From Alphaproteobacteria bacterium (GTDB taxonomy: Bacteria; Pseudomonadota; Alphaproteobacteria; Rickettsiales; SXRF01), in the NCBI GenBank assembly GCA_020049775.1, contig JAGVLO010000009.1, positions 1 through 64,000 on the forward strand: a stretch of DNA of 64,000 bases, written 5' to 3'. Below are positions 55,102-62,846 of this stretch, piece after piece (position 1 is the first letter of the stretch; the number at the start of each line of letters is the position of its first letter). The translations under genes and the position numbers were made by a program. The notes under the pieces are model-generated. The model did no database searches. It was given only the letters and a program-made list of their open reading frames with translations, and was not told the DNA's origin.

Positions 55102-56450
55102 CCGATACCGTTGCCCTGCCCGCTAGCGCGCTGATCACGGTCACGCTGGGCATCAAGGCGCTGCGCGACGCTCTGCTCAGGCCGCAATACAGACTGCAGC
55201 TGGTCAATGGCCGCCACCACACTGCCAAAGCCTTTTTCGGCGGCCAGCTGGCGGCTATTCATAAACGTGCGCTGCAGTTCTACATCCTGTGACATGTCCG
55301 CCACAAGCTGCTGCAACTGTGTATATTGCGCCGCTTTCTGCGCATATTCCTGCAGTTTTCGGCCCAGCGTATCACCCGTATCTTCACGCGCAAAACGCCT
55401 GTCTATGGCATATAGCAGCAGCGCTACTTCCATGGCATCCTGCGGCGCGCCCATCACCGGTTCTTCGCCTGCCATGCGCGCAAACAATGCTAAATCATCA
55501 TACAATGTTTTATATCCACAATCAGCGATGCGGCAGAATTCCAGCACCTGCTGCACGGCACGCACATGCTTTTTGAGCATGCCGGAAAGCTGGCCACGAT
55601 TCAGGCCACAGCCTGCAAACTGTGCGCCGCATGCGGCTTTCCCGCAATCGAGCAAGCCCTGCATCGTGTCGCTGATGACGGACTCCACGCCGACAATATC
55701 GGAGATACGACGGAATTCAGCAGGCGGCCTGCGGTTGCGGTCTATGCCTTCCTTGCCGATGGAACGCAGTGCAAACAACACAAACGCAGGGTAGGAATCC
55801 GGCTGCATCGGGTTTACCGGCTTGTCATTGGGCAGTGTGTATTGTGTGCTGTCCACGATTATCGAAACGCTCGGCAATGCTTTCAGCGCACTGAACAAAC
55901 GATCGGCTACCTCCTGATAAGCCCGCGTGTATTCCTGTTTTGCCGATTCCGGCACCTGTGAATGATCGCCGTACGACTTCACCAGTTCCTTGTAGCGGCG
56001 GATCATATCTGCATATTCTTCAAACAAAAGCTCCATGCCGTCAGGCACAACAAACATATTACCCATCATGTTGCCCTGCCTGCGCAGCATGACGTGCAAA
56101 TCATCAGACAGTACAGTTACGGGCGCACGCTTATCCAGACGCGGAATAGGCATGTCCGAGCGCCTGTAGGACGACGCGCCGCGCGGATCATTGATGATTT
56201 CCTGCATGAATGCAGGACCGCTGGGGATGTGTGTATGCGTGGTGGGATTGACGGCAACGTCAATATGCGGATCACCACCGATGCGGTTCATGAATATCAT
56301 GGCATCAGTCAATGTCTCCAGCATATGGCCAAGCTGCTTCGACTCCACGTCATCCACCGAAACAGACGGACGCTCCGCCGTGCGGTAAGTAAGACGCCGC
56401 CGGAATTGCGGGCTGGCGAGATGTGCTTCCAACTCTCTATACGTTGTCAT
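55098..56450 (-). CDS. Large soluble protein, unrecognised
   Basis: I do not recognise this 450-residue protein. There is no signal peptide or membrane segment. It is mainly helical and has a cluster of cysteines in the middle: CGKAACGAQFAGCGL, then EFCRIADCGYKT. The C-terminal 100 residues are Gln- and Ala-rich and end in low-complexity sequence (QRDRDQRASGQGNG). Codon use matches the neighbours, so it is a real gene. Its convergent overlap with ccoS says nothing about function. Confidence 0.7.
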   Translation of the reverse strand: MTTYRELEAHLASPQFRRRLTYRTAERPSVSVDDVESKQLGHMLETLTDAMIFMNRIGGDPHIDVAVNPTTHTHIPSGPAFMQEIINDPRGASSYRRSDMPIPRLDKRAPVTVLSDDLHVMLRRQGNMMGNMFVVPDGMELLFEEYADMIRRYKELVKSYGDHSQVPESAKQEYTRAYQEVADRLFSALKALPSVSIIVDSTQYTLPNDKPVNPMQPDSYPAFVLFALRSIGKEGIDRNRRPPAEFRRISDIVGVESVISDTMQGLLDCGKAACGAQFAGCGLNRGQLSGMLKKHVRAVQQVLEFCRIADCGYKTLYDDLALFARMAGEEPVMGAPQDAMEVALLLYAIDRRFAREDTGDTLGRKLQEYAQKAAQYTQLQQLVADMSQDVELQRTFMNSRQLAAEKGFGSVVAAIDQLQSVLRPEQSVAQRLDAQRDRDQRASGQGNGIG

Positions 56451-56610
56451 TACGCAATCCCTGTTGCTCTAGTATTTGCGTTTAATCTGCCGCACTTTTT
56501 ATTATTGATTTTATACGCGCTGCACAGGGCTAAAATACTAGCATCACCCAGTCCTGACTAGAAAAAATATGCGGCTTTATTTTGGTCTTTTATTTCAGGC
56601 GATTATGCGT

Positions 56611-57066
56611 TCAGCGATACTCTTTGAGGCATGTTTCGGCCTTAGGTTCGGGCTTTGGCCAGAATAGCTGCTCAACACGCTTTATGAAGCACAGTAGCGC
56701 GCCTTCCTCGGTATAGGTATCATGATCATTGCAAATACTGGTTTTCACATGTTTCAGCAGCTCGCTGGGAACTGCTGATTTCAGAATATCCATACCGTCT
56801 GCCTCTGCCACCAGCAGGATAGGACACAGACCGCTTTCATCCATCAACGCGCGAAGCACCGTGACCAGTTGATCGGGCGTGTAGTAAATATGTTCGTCAT
56901 CCATCGGCACAAGCATCAGCCGCTTGCGGCTTTTCTCAAACAGGGCAATATGGAGGGCATCACCCGTTACCACCCATACGTCCGGCTTATCACCGCATGC
57001 ACCGCCGCACATCTCCGAGCAGGAACGCGGCAATGACGACAGCATTATGCCAAATCTTTTCATCAA
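56611..57066 (-). CDS. Small protein, possible host-attachment (baeRF-like) fold
   Basis: This 151-residue protein starts with MMKRFGIMLSSLPRSCSEMC; the N-terminal 28 residues are Cys- and Gly-rich (CSEMCGGACGDK). From VWVVTGDALHIALFE to ILLVAEADGMDILKSAVP the layout resembles the small host-attachment (archaeal release factor-like, baeRF) family, in which a variable strand leads to an L-L-V-A-x-x-x motif. The resemblance is weak. The gene is monocistronic, and the function is unknown. Confidence 0.5.
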   Translation of the reverse strand: MMKRFGIMLSSLPRSCSEMCGGACGDKPDVWVVTGDALHIALFEKSRKRLMLVPMDDEHIYYTPDQLVTVLRALMDESGLCPILLVAEADGMDILKSAVPSELLKHVKTSICNDHDTYTEEGALLCFIKRVEQLFWPKPEPKAETCLKEYR

Positions 57067-57398
57067 TCAATACCCATGTACATCCAGACATAATTTCTGC
57101 GCTAAATAGTAATGGCGTGGCTAACTGCTACCTTGATAAATATCAAATGACTCCGGCAATCGGCGCGAAACCACCCGTTCATTGCTGTTAACGCAATGAA
57201 TTATAATGAATTATTGTGCTTATGGCTTTGGGGGTTGTCTTCCGGCACTTTTGGTGTATAAGCACTATTCATATTTCAGCTGATTTGTTGTATATTCAGC
57301 GATGCAGGGTGGTGAAAGTCCATCGTAGCATCAGCGAAAGGGGAAGCAGCCCTTATTCAAACTGCCGGAACGCAACTAGTGTTCTGTATTCATGGTGA
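57067..57398. other. Intergenic region before tRNA-fMet, RNA-like segment
   Basis: This 332-base stretch has no supported protein gene. Positions about 57300-57385 are unusually rich in short complementary runs and GNRA-like loops (GGTGGTGAAAGTCC, GCGAAAGGGG, AGCAGCCC), which suggests a structured RNA or the remnant of one. It matches no RNA family that I can name with confidence. The tRNA promoter must also lie here. Confidence 0.35.
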
Positions 57399-57475
<77 letters not shown>

Positions 57476-57817
57476 ACACCAGAGCCAGTTTCCGAAGATT
57501 TCACCCTCCTAAGTAAAATTTCAAAGTAAGCGTATAGTAAGCTAACTACAGGGCATTTTGTAGGGCTGCATAGTATTGCTATGTTTTGATCTAGGCTCAT
57601 TCTGCATGTCAGCACCACTATCATATTTATACATCTATGTTCAATTCCTGCCACCCTATAAAAATTAGCAATATACTGTATAATATATGTAATTTGACAT
57701 TTCTCATTAAGCATGCTATAGTAAAATTGCGCAATGTCTAAGCACATTTGCGCTTTTTTTATGCGCTGTAATTAGCAACAGCACATTTTTCCAATCAACA
57801 TTTTTAGAGGGGTTACT
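57476..57817. other. AT-rich junction between tRNA and recombinase
   Basis: This 342-base stretch is clearly more AT-rich than the chromosome to the left and holds no supported gene. It is a good place for an attachment junction and the recombinase promoter. I found no second copy of the tRNA 3' end in the window. Confidence 0.5.
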
Positions 57818-58399
57818 ATGGCTGGCAAGCAAGCCAAGCTGTTGACCAATAGCATGGTCACAGCAACGATTAAACACGTCCGGAAAAAACGTTACCCTGC
57901 ACGCGATAGCGTCATGATTCTACTTTCAGTGAAGGCGGGACTACGGGCGGGTGAAATCGCCAAACTGACATGGCCTATGGTGCTCGATGCCAATGGCAAG
58001 ATCGGCAAGACAATAGAACTGCATAACATAGCAGCCAAGAAATTACATGGCCGAACCATACCGATCAATCCATATCTCAAGAAAGCATTGGCAAAGTTGC
58101 ACCGAATACAAAAGTTCCCGATTGAGGGAAATATCGTATTTAGCGAACGCGGTAAGGCTATGACTCCTGCCAGTGTCGTGAAATGGTTCAAATCCATCTA
58201 TGGAGAGCTGGGCTTTAAAGGATGTAGTAGCCATTCTGGGCGGCGCAGCTTCGTGACTAGGGCAGCCCGCTCAATTCATCTAGTGGGAGGCAGTCTATTG
58301 GATGTTCAGCAATTAGCCGGGCATAGATCATTAGAGACTACGCAAGCCTACATTGAAGGCGACAGCCGTATTAAACACCGACTTGTTGCCAGATTGTAG
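57818..58399 (+). CDS. Tyrosine recombinase, catalytic domain only
   Basis: This is a 193-residue site-specific recombinase. The catalytic set is present: Arg in GLRAGEIAKLTW, the H-x-x-R in SSHSGRRSFVTRAA, then QQLAGHRSLETTQAY with the His and the nucleophilic Tyr. The N-terminal core-binding (SAM-like) domain of normal phage integrases is missing, so it is either a minimal recombinase or acts with a partner. The gene has an AGAGGGG ribosome binding site. It follows an initiator tRNA by 342 bases, which suggests an integrated element. It is followed by a peptidase-like gene after nine bases. Confidence 0.9.
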   Translation: MAGKQAKLLTNSMVTATIKHVRKKRYPARDSVMILLSVKAGLRAGEIAKLTWPMVLDANGKIGKTIELHNIAAKKLHGRTIPINPYLKKALAKLHRIQKFPIEGNIVFSERGKAMTPASVVKWFKSIYGELGFKGCSSHSGRRSFVTRAARSIHLVGGSLLDVQQLAGHRSLETTQAYIEGDSRIKHRLVARL

Positions 58400-58408
58400 G
58401 GGGTGATT

Positions 58409-59050
58409 ATGGCACGAATCATAGATTTCGATGAATACCGTAAACACAATAGGCTGCGTCAGCCGATCAAGATCATAAAAATGCCTCCCGAGACACGAAG
58501 GAAAAAATACAAAAAACCAGACAGACAGGGGCATCTGGATAGTCTTTGCGGTGTTTATAGTATTATCAATGCTGTTAATGCTGTGTATCGACTCAGCGAG
58601 TCAGAACGAGAGAAATTATTCAAACGGCTGATAGCTAGACTTGGTAAGGATAAACATGTGGCTAAAGCACTGGTTGGAGGCACCAGTAAAAAACATTTAG
58701 AAGCGATGCTTGATGAAGCCATCGATTATGTGAGCGAAAGGCATGGTGTTACGCTTGCCGTAAAACCCCTATTCCGGCGCGGCGTTGATATGTGCCTAAC
58801 CTTATATTGGCATACAGTGTTTCAATTTCTTCACGCCACTAAAAAACGCTCTGTTATCATTGGAATTAATGGTCGAGATGATCACTGGACGTGCGTAAGA
58901 GCAATGTCGCACTACTCCATGAAGCTACTCGACTCCAGTGGAGCTAAACGTCTACGTAGGCGACTTTGCCGTATCGGCAAACCCTATAGCCATAAGTGGT
59001 ATCATCTCATCCCCACTCAAGCCTGGGGCATCAGCCTTAAAAAAGACTAA
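58409..59050 (+). CDS. Papain-like cysteine peptidase candidate (C39-like)
   Basis: This is a 213-residue protein. The block HLDSLCGVYSIINAVNAVY looks like the catalytic cysteine helix of C39 or related papain-like peptidases. DDHWTCVRAMSHYSMKLLDS supplies the candidate His and Asp. The N-terminus is basic and the C-terminus is rich in Arg and Lys. There is no export signal, so an intracellular target is likely. The ATG at 58409 is preferred to a GTG two codons earlier. It forms a two-gene unit with the recombinase upstream. The peptidase activity is inferred from motifs. Confidence 0.65.
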   Translation: MARIIDFDEYRKHNRLRQPIKIIKMPPETRRKKYKKPDRQGHLDSLCGVYSIINAVNAVYRLSESEREKLFKRLIARLGKDKHVAKALVGGTSKKHLEAMLDEAIDYVSERHGVTLAVKPLFRRGVDMCLTLYWHTVFQFLHATKKRSVIIGINGRDDHWTCVRAMSHYSMKLLDSSGAKRLRRRLCRIGKPYSHKWYHLIPTQAWGISLKKD

Positions 59051-59133
59051 CAACCCAAACAACTAATTATCAAATACCACCTTCAAGCTTGTCGGTGGCC
59101 GCTCTTCATTTGTAATCTATCAAGGGAGTTTTT

Positions 59134-59457
59134 ATGAATATTGAGAAAATACGCCAGTTAAACGATCAATTGCGAAAATATGGAACTGGAGGAAAGATAT
59201 TGCTCACGCGTGGCATTTTAGCTTTAGGAGAAGAAGCTATCCTGCATATCATGACTTTAATGCAGTGTTACTCTGACTTTTCCGAGGATAACGATCCATA
59301 TGGAGAACATGATTTTGGCGTTATTTTCCATGAAGGAAAGAAGTGCTTCTGGAAGATCGACTATTACGACCAGCAATATAGCTGGCACTCATCTGACCCC
59401 GCCAATCCAGACGTCACTTGCCGCATGCTTACACTGATGCTGGCAGAGGAGTACTGA
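59134..59457 (+). CDS. DUF3768 family protein
   Basis: This is a 107-residue member of DUF3768, a family found mainly on alphaproteobacterial plasmids and islands, with unknown function. The diagnostic part is FSEDNDPYGEHDFGVIFHEG followed by KKCFWKIDYYD and the end CRMLTLMLAEEY. A GGGAG ribosome binding site is present. Its presence supports the accessory nature of this region. Confidence 0.92.
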   Translation: MNIEKIRQLNDQLRKYGTGGKILLTRGILALGEEAILHIMTLMQCYSDFSEDNDPYGEHDFGVIFHEGKKCFWKIDYYDQQYSWHSSDPANPDVTCRMLTLMLAEEY

Positions 59458-59458
59458 T

Positions 59459-59524
59459 ATGTCTAAATGGCTAATATTCTGGCTTGTAACAGTTTATTTT
59501 TATTCAGAACCGTATCGCCAATAA
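59459..59524 (+). CDS. Possible 21-residue hydrophobic peptide
   Basis: A 21-codon frame (MSKWLIFWLVTVYFYSEPYR plus one residue) begins three bases after the DUF3768 stop, with GGCAGAGGAG as a possible ribosome binding site. It could be a small membrane peptide. Only its spacing supports it. Confidence 0.25.
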   Translation: MSKWLIFWLVTVYFYSEPYRQ

Positions 59525-59562
59525 TGATGTATATCAGACAGCTATTTCCTGATATTTATGCG

Positions 59563-60225
59563 TTAGTACGTTAATATTCCACCATTCTTATCCAATTTAT
59601 GGACAGCGCCATAATCATAGCGGTATTGTGCATTAGTGAGATTAAGCTCTATCCTATCACGGTCTTCCGTAACCGTAACGATTCCTGCACACTCGCCAAA
59701 CTGATTGCTGACCTGCACTTCATTGCTTGTAACCGTAATCATACGATAATTGCCAATTTCACAAATATTCCCTCCTGAAATTTGCGTCACTAAAACGACA
59801 ACGCCATCTGAAATCCTGAACTCTCTCTCATAATTCAGAGCGAATGTATTGCCACTGCTATCCTGAACACTGTCATCAAAGATTATTTGGCCATCCACTT
59901 TAATCTGATTCTGGTGGCGTTCCACAGCTTCAATCACAAAAGACCGTATCGTTCCATCAGGTAATTTCAGGAGATGCTCTTCTACTATAGGATATACTGG
60001 CTGCAGTAGTCTGCCAAATACGTGTATAGTAGCACATTTCTTCTGGAGGCAATGCTCGTTATAGCTTCCTTCCAATCCGAGCACGTATGCCTTGCTGTTA
60101 TAAACGGCCTGCTTATACATAACGGACAGATGCGGCAAAACATATTTTGGCAATGAATCTACGACAGCTGCTATCAATATAAAAAAGCCTATTGATGCAG
60201 GTATAATGTATTTTTTCTGAATCAT
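59563..60225 (-). CDS. Membrane-anchored exported protein, unrecognised
   Basis: I do not recognise this 220-residue protein. It has an N-terminal anchor or signal (IIPASIGFFILIAAVVDSLP) and a beta-rich periplasmic part with paired cysteines (EHCLQKKCATIHVFG, and later GGNICEIG and FGECAGIV). It follows the 268-residue membrane protein gene after 12 bases on the same strand, so the two are probably one transcript. Base composition is more AT-rich than in the chromosome to the left. Confidence 0.65.
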   Translation of the reverse strand: MIQKKYIIPASIGFFILIAAVVDSLPKYVLPHLSVMYKQAVYNSKAYVLGLEGSYNEHCLQKKCATIHVFGRLLQPVYPIVEEHLLKLPDGTIRSFVIEAVERHQNQIKVDGQIIFDDSVQDSSGNTFALNYEREFRISDGVVVLVTQISGGNICEIGNYRMITVTSNEVQVSNQFGECAGIVTVTEDRDRIELNLTNAQYRYDYGAVHKLDKNGGILTY

Positions 60226-60237
60226 AAAATTGCCTAA

Positions 60238-61044
60238 TTAATAGTCTAAAAACCGGCCTTCCAGATACAGGACATCACCTGATCCATGAAACAGCCTAAA
60301 ATGAAAATGCTGTTCACCCTTATTGGTCAAAACGGTGGAACTACAGAACGTCTCCTTATCTTTAGGTTTTACCGGTCTATCGTCTACGATTTTCTCGATA
60401 GAAAAGACCTTATAGGTAACAAAAGCATTGGACATGCTTTGTTCGATGGTTTGCTTGATAAGGTATTTAGATGCCTCAGAGTTGCAGCTAGGGAGGCCAT
60501 TTATGCCTTTTTCCTGATTAGCACCGCTATGGTTGAGGTATGAACCCAAAGCAAATAAACCGAGCATCACAACAACAATGGCACGTAATATCCATAAGAG
60601 CGATTCATGGTGTTTTGGCTTAGTGGCGATAATACCAATTTGACCCGATGTGGGTACTAGCGTATCCGTAGAACCAGAAGTTGGAGCAATATTGATTCCC
60701 CAGTGCTGCATAGCCGTTTTAGTAAATTCACTGTCCGGTTCGGCCAATATCCAGCCAATATCGAGATAATTTTTTGCTGTCATCTCATTGCCTTTACACC
60801 CTATCCAAATGGATAGGGGCACAAAGGCAATAGATATAACAGTGGCCACATCCGGCATTGCCTGATGCGTAACAAGATGAATTACCCAAAACAATAGAAA
60901 AACACTGCCCCAAACATTTAACTTGCGAAGAAACAGAGGAATGCCAAAAACACCTGAGAATAAAAGAAGTGTCCAACTAAAGCCTAACTCGACTCTCTTG
61001 ATTTCACCAGTTCTTGGATTTTTGAATGGGATTAATACACGCAT
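60238..61044 (-). CDS. Polytopic membrane protein, DUF2628-like N-terminus
   Basis: This is a 268-residue protein. The N-terminus NPRTGEIKRVELGFSWTLLL with two or three membrane segments resembles DUF2628-type small membrane proteins. A linker with Thr and Ser follows (SGSTDTLVPTSGQ). One further span (IVVVMLGLFALGSYL) leads to a C-terminal domain with two cysteines. The gene diverges from the controller-protein gene, with a C-box in between (61110-61132). Regulation by that protein is possible. The function is unknown. Confidence 0.6.
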   Translation of the reverse strand: MRVLIPFKNPRTGEIKRVELGFSWTLLLFSGVFGIPLFLRKLNVWGSVFLLFWVIHLVTHQAMPDVATVISIAFVPLSIWIGCKGNEMTAKNYLDIGWILAEPDSEFTKTAMQHWGINIAPTSGSTDTLVPTSGQIGIIATKPKHHESLLWILRAIVVVMLGLFALGSYLNHSGANQEKGINGLPSCNSEASKYLIKQTIEQSMSNAFVTYKVFSIEKIVDDRPVKPKDKETFCSSTVLTNKGEQHFHFRLFHGSGDVLYLEGRFLDY

Positions 61045-61109
61045 ATAGTATGACCTCTAAAACGAAGATGACTATAAGTGACATTCATTTGATGTGCAAG
61101 CATAATTCC

Positions 61110-61132
61110 ACTCATAGTCTGTAGACTCATAG
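61110..61132. promoter_or_regulatory. C-box operator
   Basis: ACTCATAGTCTGTAGACTCATAG agrees with the known C-box pattern of restriction-modification controller genes (ACTyATAGTCyGTrGACTyATAG). The AGTCT-GT-AGACT core is an inverted repeat. It ends 26 bases before the controller gene and 65 bases before the divergent membrane protein gene. Confidence 0.78.
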
Positions 61133-61158
61133 CCATCATAATTTGACAATCCGGCTTC

Positions 61159-61389
61159 ATGAAAGAAGCTGACTTAAAGAAGATCCGAAAATCGTTTGGA
61201 GTGCGCATACGTACGTTGCGTAAAGCCAAGGGATTCTCGCAAGAAGAATTTGCCTATGAATGCAGCTTACATCGCACCTACATGGGTGATATAGAACGTG
61301 GTGAACGTAATGTATCGATAGACAATATCGCTAAAATTGCCGCTACGCTGCATATGAGTATCAGTGAATTATTCAGTGGAATTAAGTAA
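61159..61389 (+). CDS. Xre-family controller (C) protein
   Basis: This is a 76-residue single-domain helix-turn-helix protein. The fold is clear from [20 protein letters not shown] and the recognition segment [16 protein letters not shown], followed by [14 protein letters not shown]. Size and sequence match the C proteins that time expression of restriction enzymes. A matching C-box lies just upstream, so it probably controls its own promoter. No methyltransferase or restriction enzyme gene is visible nearby. Confidence 0.88.
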   Translation: MKEADLKKIRKSFGVRIRTLRKAKGFSQEEFAYECSLHRTYMGDIERGERNVSIDNIAKIAATLHMSISELFSGIK

Positions 61390-61390
61390 C

Positions 61391-61789
61391 TCAGTACTTT
61401 TGGGTATAATCCAGCCAGAGTATTTTTGCATCGTTAGGCTTTTCTTCCTGAGTAGATAAAGTTACAGCCTGATCAACCACTGACGGGGTAAAGATTTCTA
61501 TTAAACTTTTCTGTAAATGAATCTCGTAGCATAAGTAAATTGCGTTATTTGAGGGATGACGATTTACCGGATCAATTAGGGGGGCTTTAAGAAGAGTTAT
61601 ATATCCCTTGTTTTGTAGACCTTTTAATATGCTGCGGATCTGCGGTGTGGGAACAGATCGCAGATGTCCATCATTAGGGCTTAGGTATATTGTTTCGCTT
61701 TGTGTGCTATCCCATAATGCTTTTATAGCATTTAAAACTTCATTATATTCCGATCCAGCCATACATTTTTCCGTACATACATCTTTCAA
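61391..61789 (-). CDS. Possible winged-helix protein, unrecognised
   Basis: This 132-residue protein converges on the controller gene with one base between stops. The middle part, TPQIRSILKGLQNKGYITLL, has the layout of a winged helix recognition helix and wing. There are three cysteines and no membrane segment. An ATG ten codons in (MAGSEYNEV) is an alternative start. Without homologues I cannot name it. It could be a regulator of the accessory region. Confidence 0.5.
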   Translation of the reverse strand: MKDVCTEKCMAGSEYNEVLNAIKALWDSTQSETIYLSPNDGHLRSVPTPQIRSILKGLQNKGYITLLKAPLIDPVNRHPSNNAIYLCYEIHLQKSLIEIFTPSVVDQAVTLSTQEEKPNDAKILWLDYTQKY

Positions 61790-62312
61790 AAAAGCCTACT
61801 TGAAAACAATCGCACTACATGTGTTGTTGACATTATATGGTATATAAGGCAACCACACAACCCCTACATTATGTGTTTATTATTAAAATTCATTGGCTAA
61901 AGGACTTCATCCACAGCTACAAATGCCTTAAATTTGGGGTAGTCGTGGGTTTGAATCCGTACATAGGATTGCCCACAAGAAAAGGCTCTGCAGTGACCAA
62001 GGGAACGCCTTGGGTACAGATTCCCATCTATAATGTTTTCCTAACGAAGTCAGCAATAGCATCCGCTGCATTCAGGCTATGAGTTGGATTTCTACATATA
62101 TCTATTTGATATTTCAATCTACTTCTGTTGCATCCTTGTCTGTGTGTTTTCTGTTGTATCCTTGTCTGTGTGTTGATAATAGTGCAATCAGCCATACTCT
62201 TGTCATCTACACGGGGTCAGACATACCTATTACCTTCACGGCATTTGCCGTTGACATATGAAAATGCGCAAGTATTTGTAAAGATAATGCAACTTAACCA
62301 AGGGGAATTGGA
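61790..62312. other. Intergenic region with a tandem repeat
   Basis: This 523-base stretch is AT-rich and has no supported gene. It includes a short tandem repeat (62123-62173) and a T-arm-like string, GGGTTTGAATCC, near 61946 that does not extend into a tRNA. The promoter of the DUF3015 gene must lie at the right end. Confidence 0.5.
62123..62173. repeat. Two-copy tandem repeat, period 26
   Basis: Two 25-base copies (TTCTGTTGyATCCTTGTCTG then TGTGT) differ by one base and are separated by one T. The role is unknown; it may be a duplication scar. Confidence 0.8.
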
Positions 62313-62846
62313 ATGAATATTTTGAAACTATCAGCTCTCACTTTCGTAATGGTGCCATTTGTAGCGTTTGCGGACGCTGCACCAAAGACTGACACTGCTC
62401 CAAAGGCCGAAAAGACCCAAGGCAGCGGACCAAATCCGTACGTTGAATGCGGTATTGGCGCGGCGTTGTTTCCTACCACCAATTGGGCCGCTGTTACATC
62501 AAATGCGATTTGGGACCTAGGCTCTACAGCCATTACCTCCGCCATCTCGTCGCCTGAAACCTGCAGTGCAAAAAAGATGAAAACAGCCAAGCTGATCCTA
62601 GAAACGCTGCCGGAACTTGAAAAAGATGTTGCCGCAGGAGAAGGCAAATACATCACTGCGCTGTTGGCGACCGCAGGCTGTGACGCATCAAGTAAAGGTG
62701 CGATCACCGCTAACATGCGTTCAAGCTATGCCACAATGGTAAGCGCCGGTGATTATGCAGATAAGTCCCGCATCGATCGCGCTGCGAGCTTTTACTCCAG
62801 CACCAAGGATGCAATGACTGCCGCTAACTGCAACGTTGTACTCTAA
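62313..62846 (+). CDS. DUF3015 secreted protein
   Basis: This is a 177-residue exported protein with a signal peptide (MNILKLSALTFVMVPFVAFA) and a Pro/Lys-rich linker. The DUF3015 domain is recognised by GPNPYVECGIGAALFPTTNW, then AVTSNAIWDLGSTAITSAIS and SSPETCSAKK. Three further cysteines suggest disulfides. The function is unknown. In several Gram-negative genomes DUF3015 genes sit beside DUF4105 genes, as here. A GGGGAA ribosome binding site precedes the ATG. Confidence 0.9.
   Translation: MNILKLSALTFVMVPFVAFADAAPKTDTAPKAEKTQGSGPNPYVECGIGAALFPTTNWAAVTSNAIWDLGSTAITSAISSPETCSAKKMKTAKLILETLPELEKDVAAGEGKYITALLATAGCDASSKGAITANMRSSYATMVSAGDYADKSRIDRAASFYSSTKDAMTAANCNVVL

Noticed and set aside
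57310-57345. Cobalamin riboswitch
   Set aside because: GGTGAAAGTCC resembles part of the B12 box, but the remaining conserved core is absent and no cobalamin gene follows.
57300-57385. Signal recognition particle RNA
   Set aside because: The string GAAGCAGCCC recalls the SRP core, but the 5' strand that should pair around the tetraloop does not fit.
61935-61975. tRNA gene
   Set aside because: GGGTTTGAATCC looks like a T arm, but no acceptor, anticodon or D stems can be formed around it.
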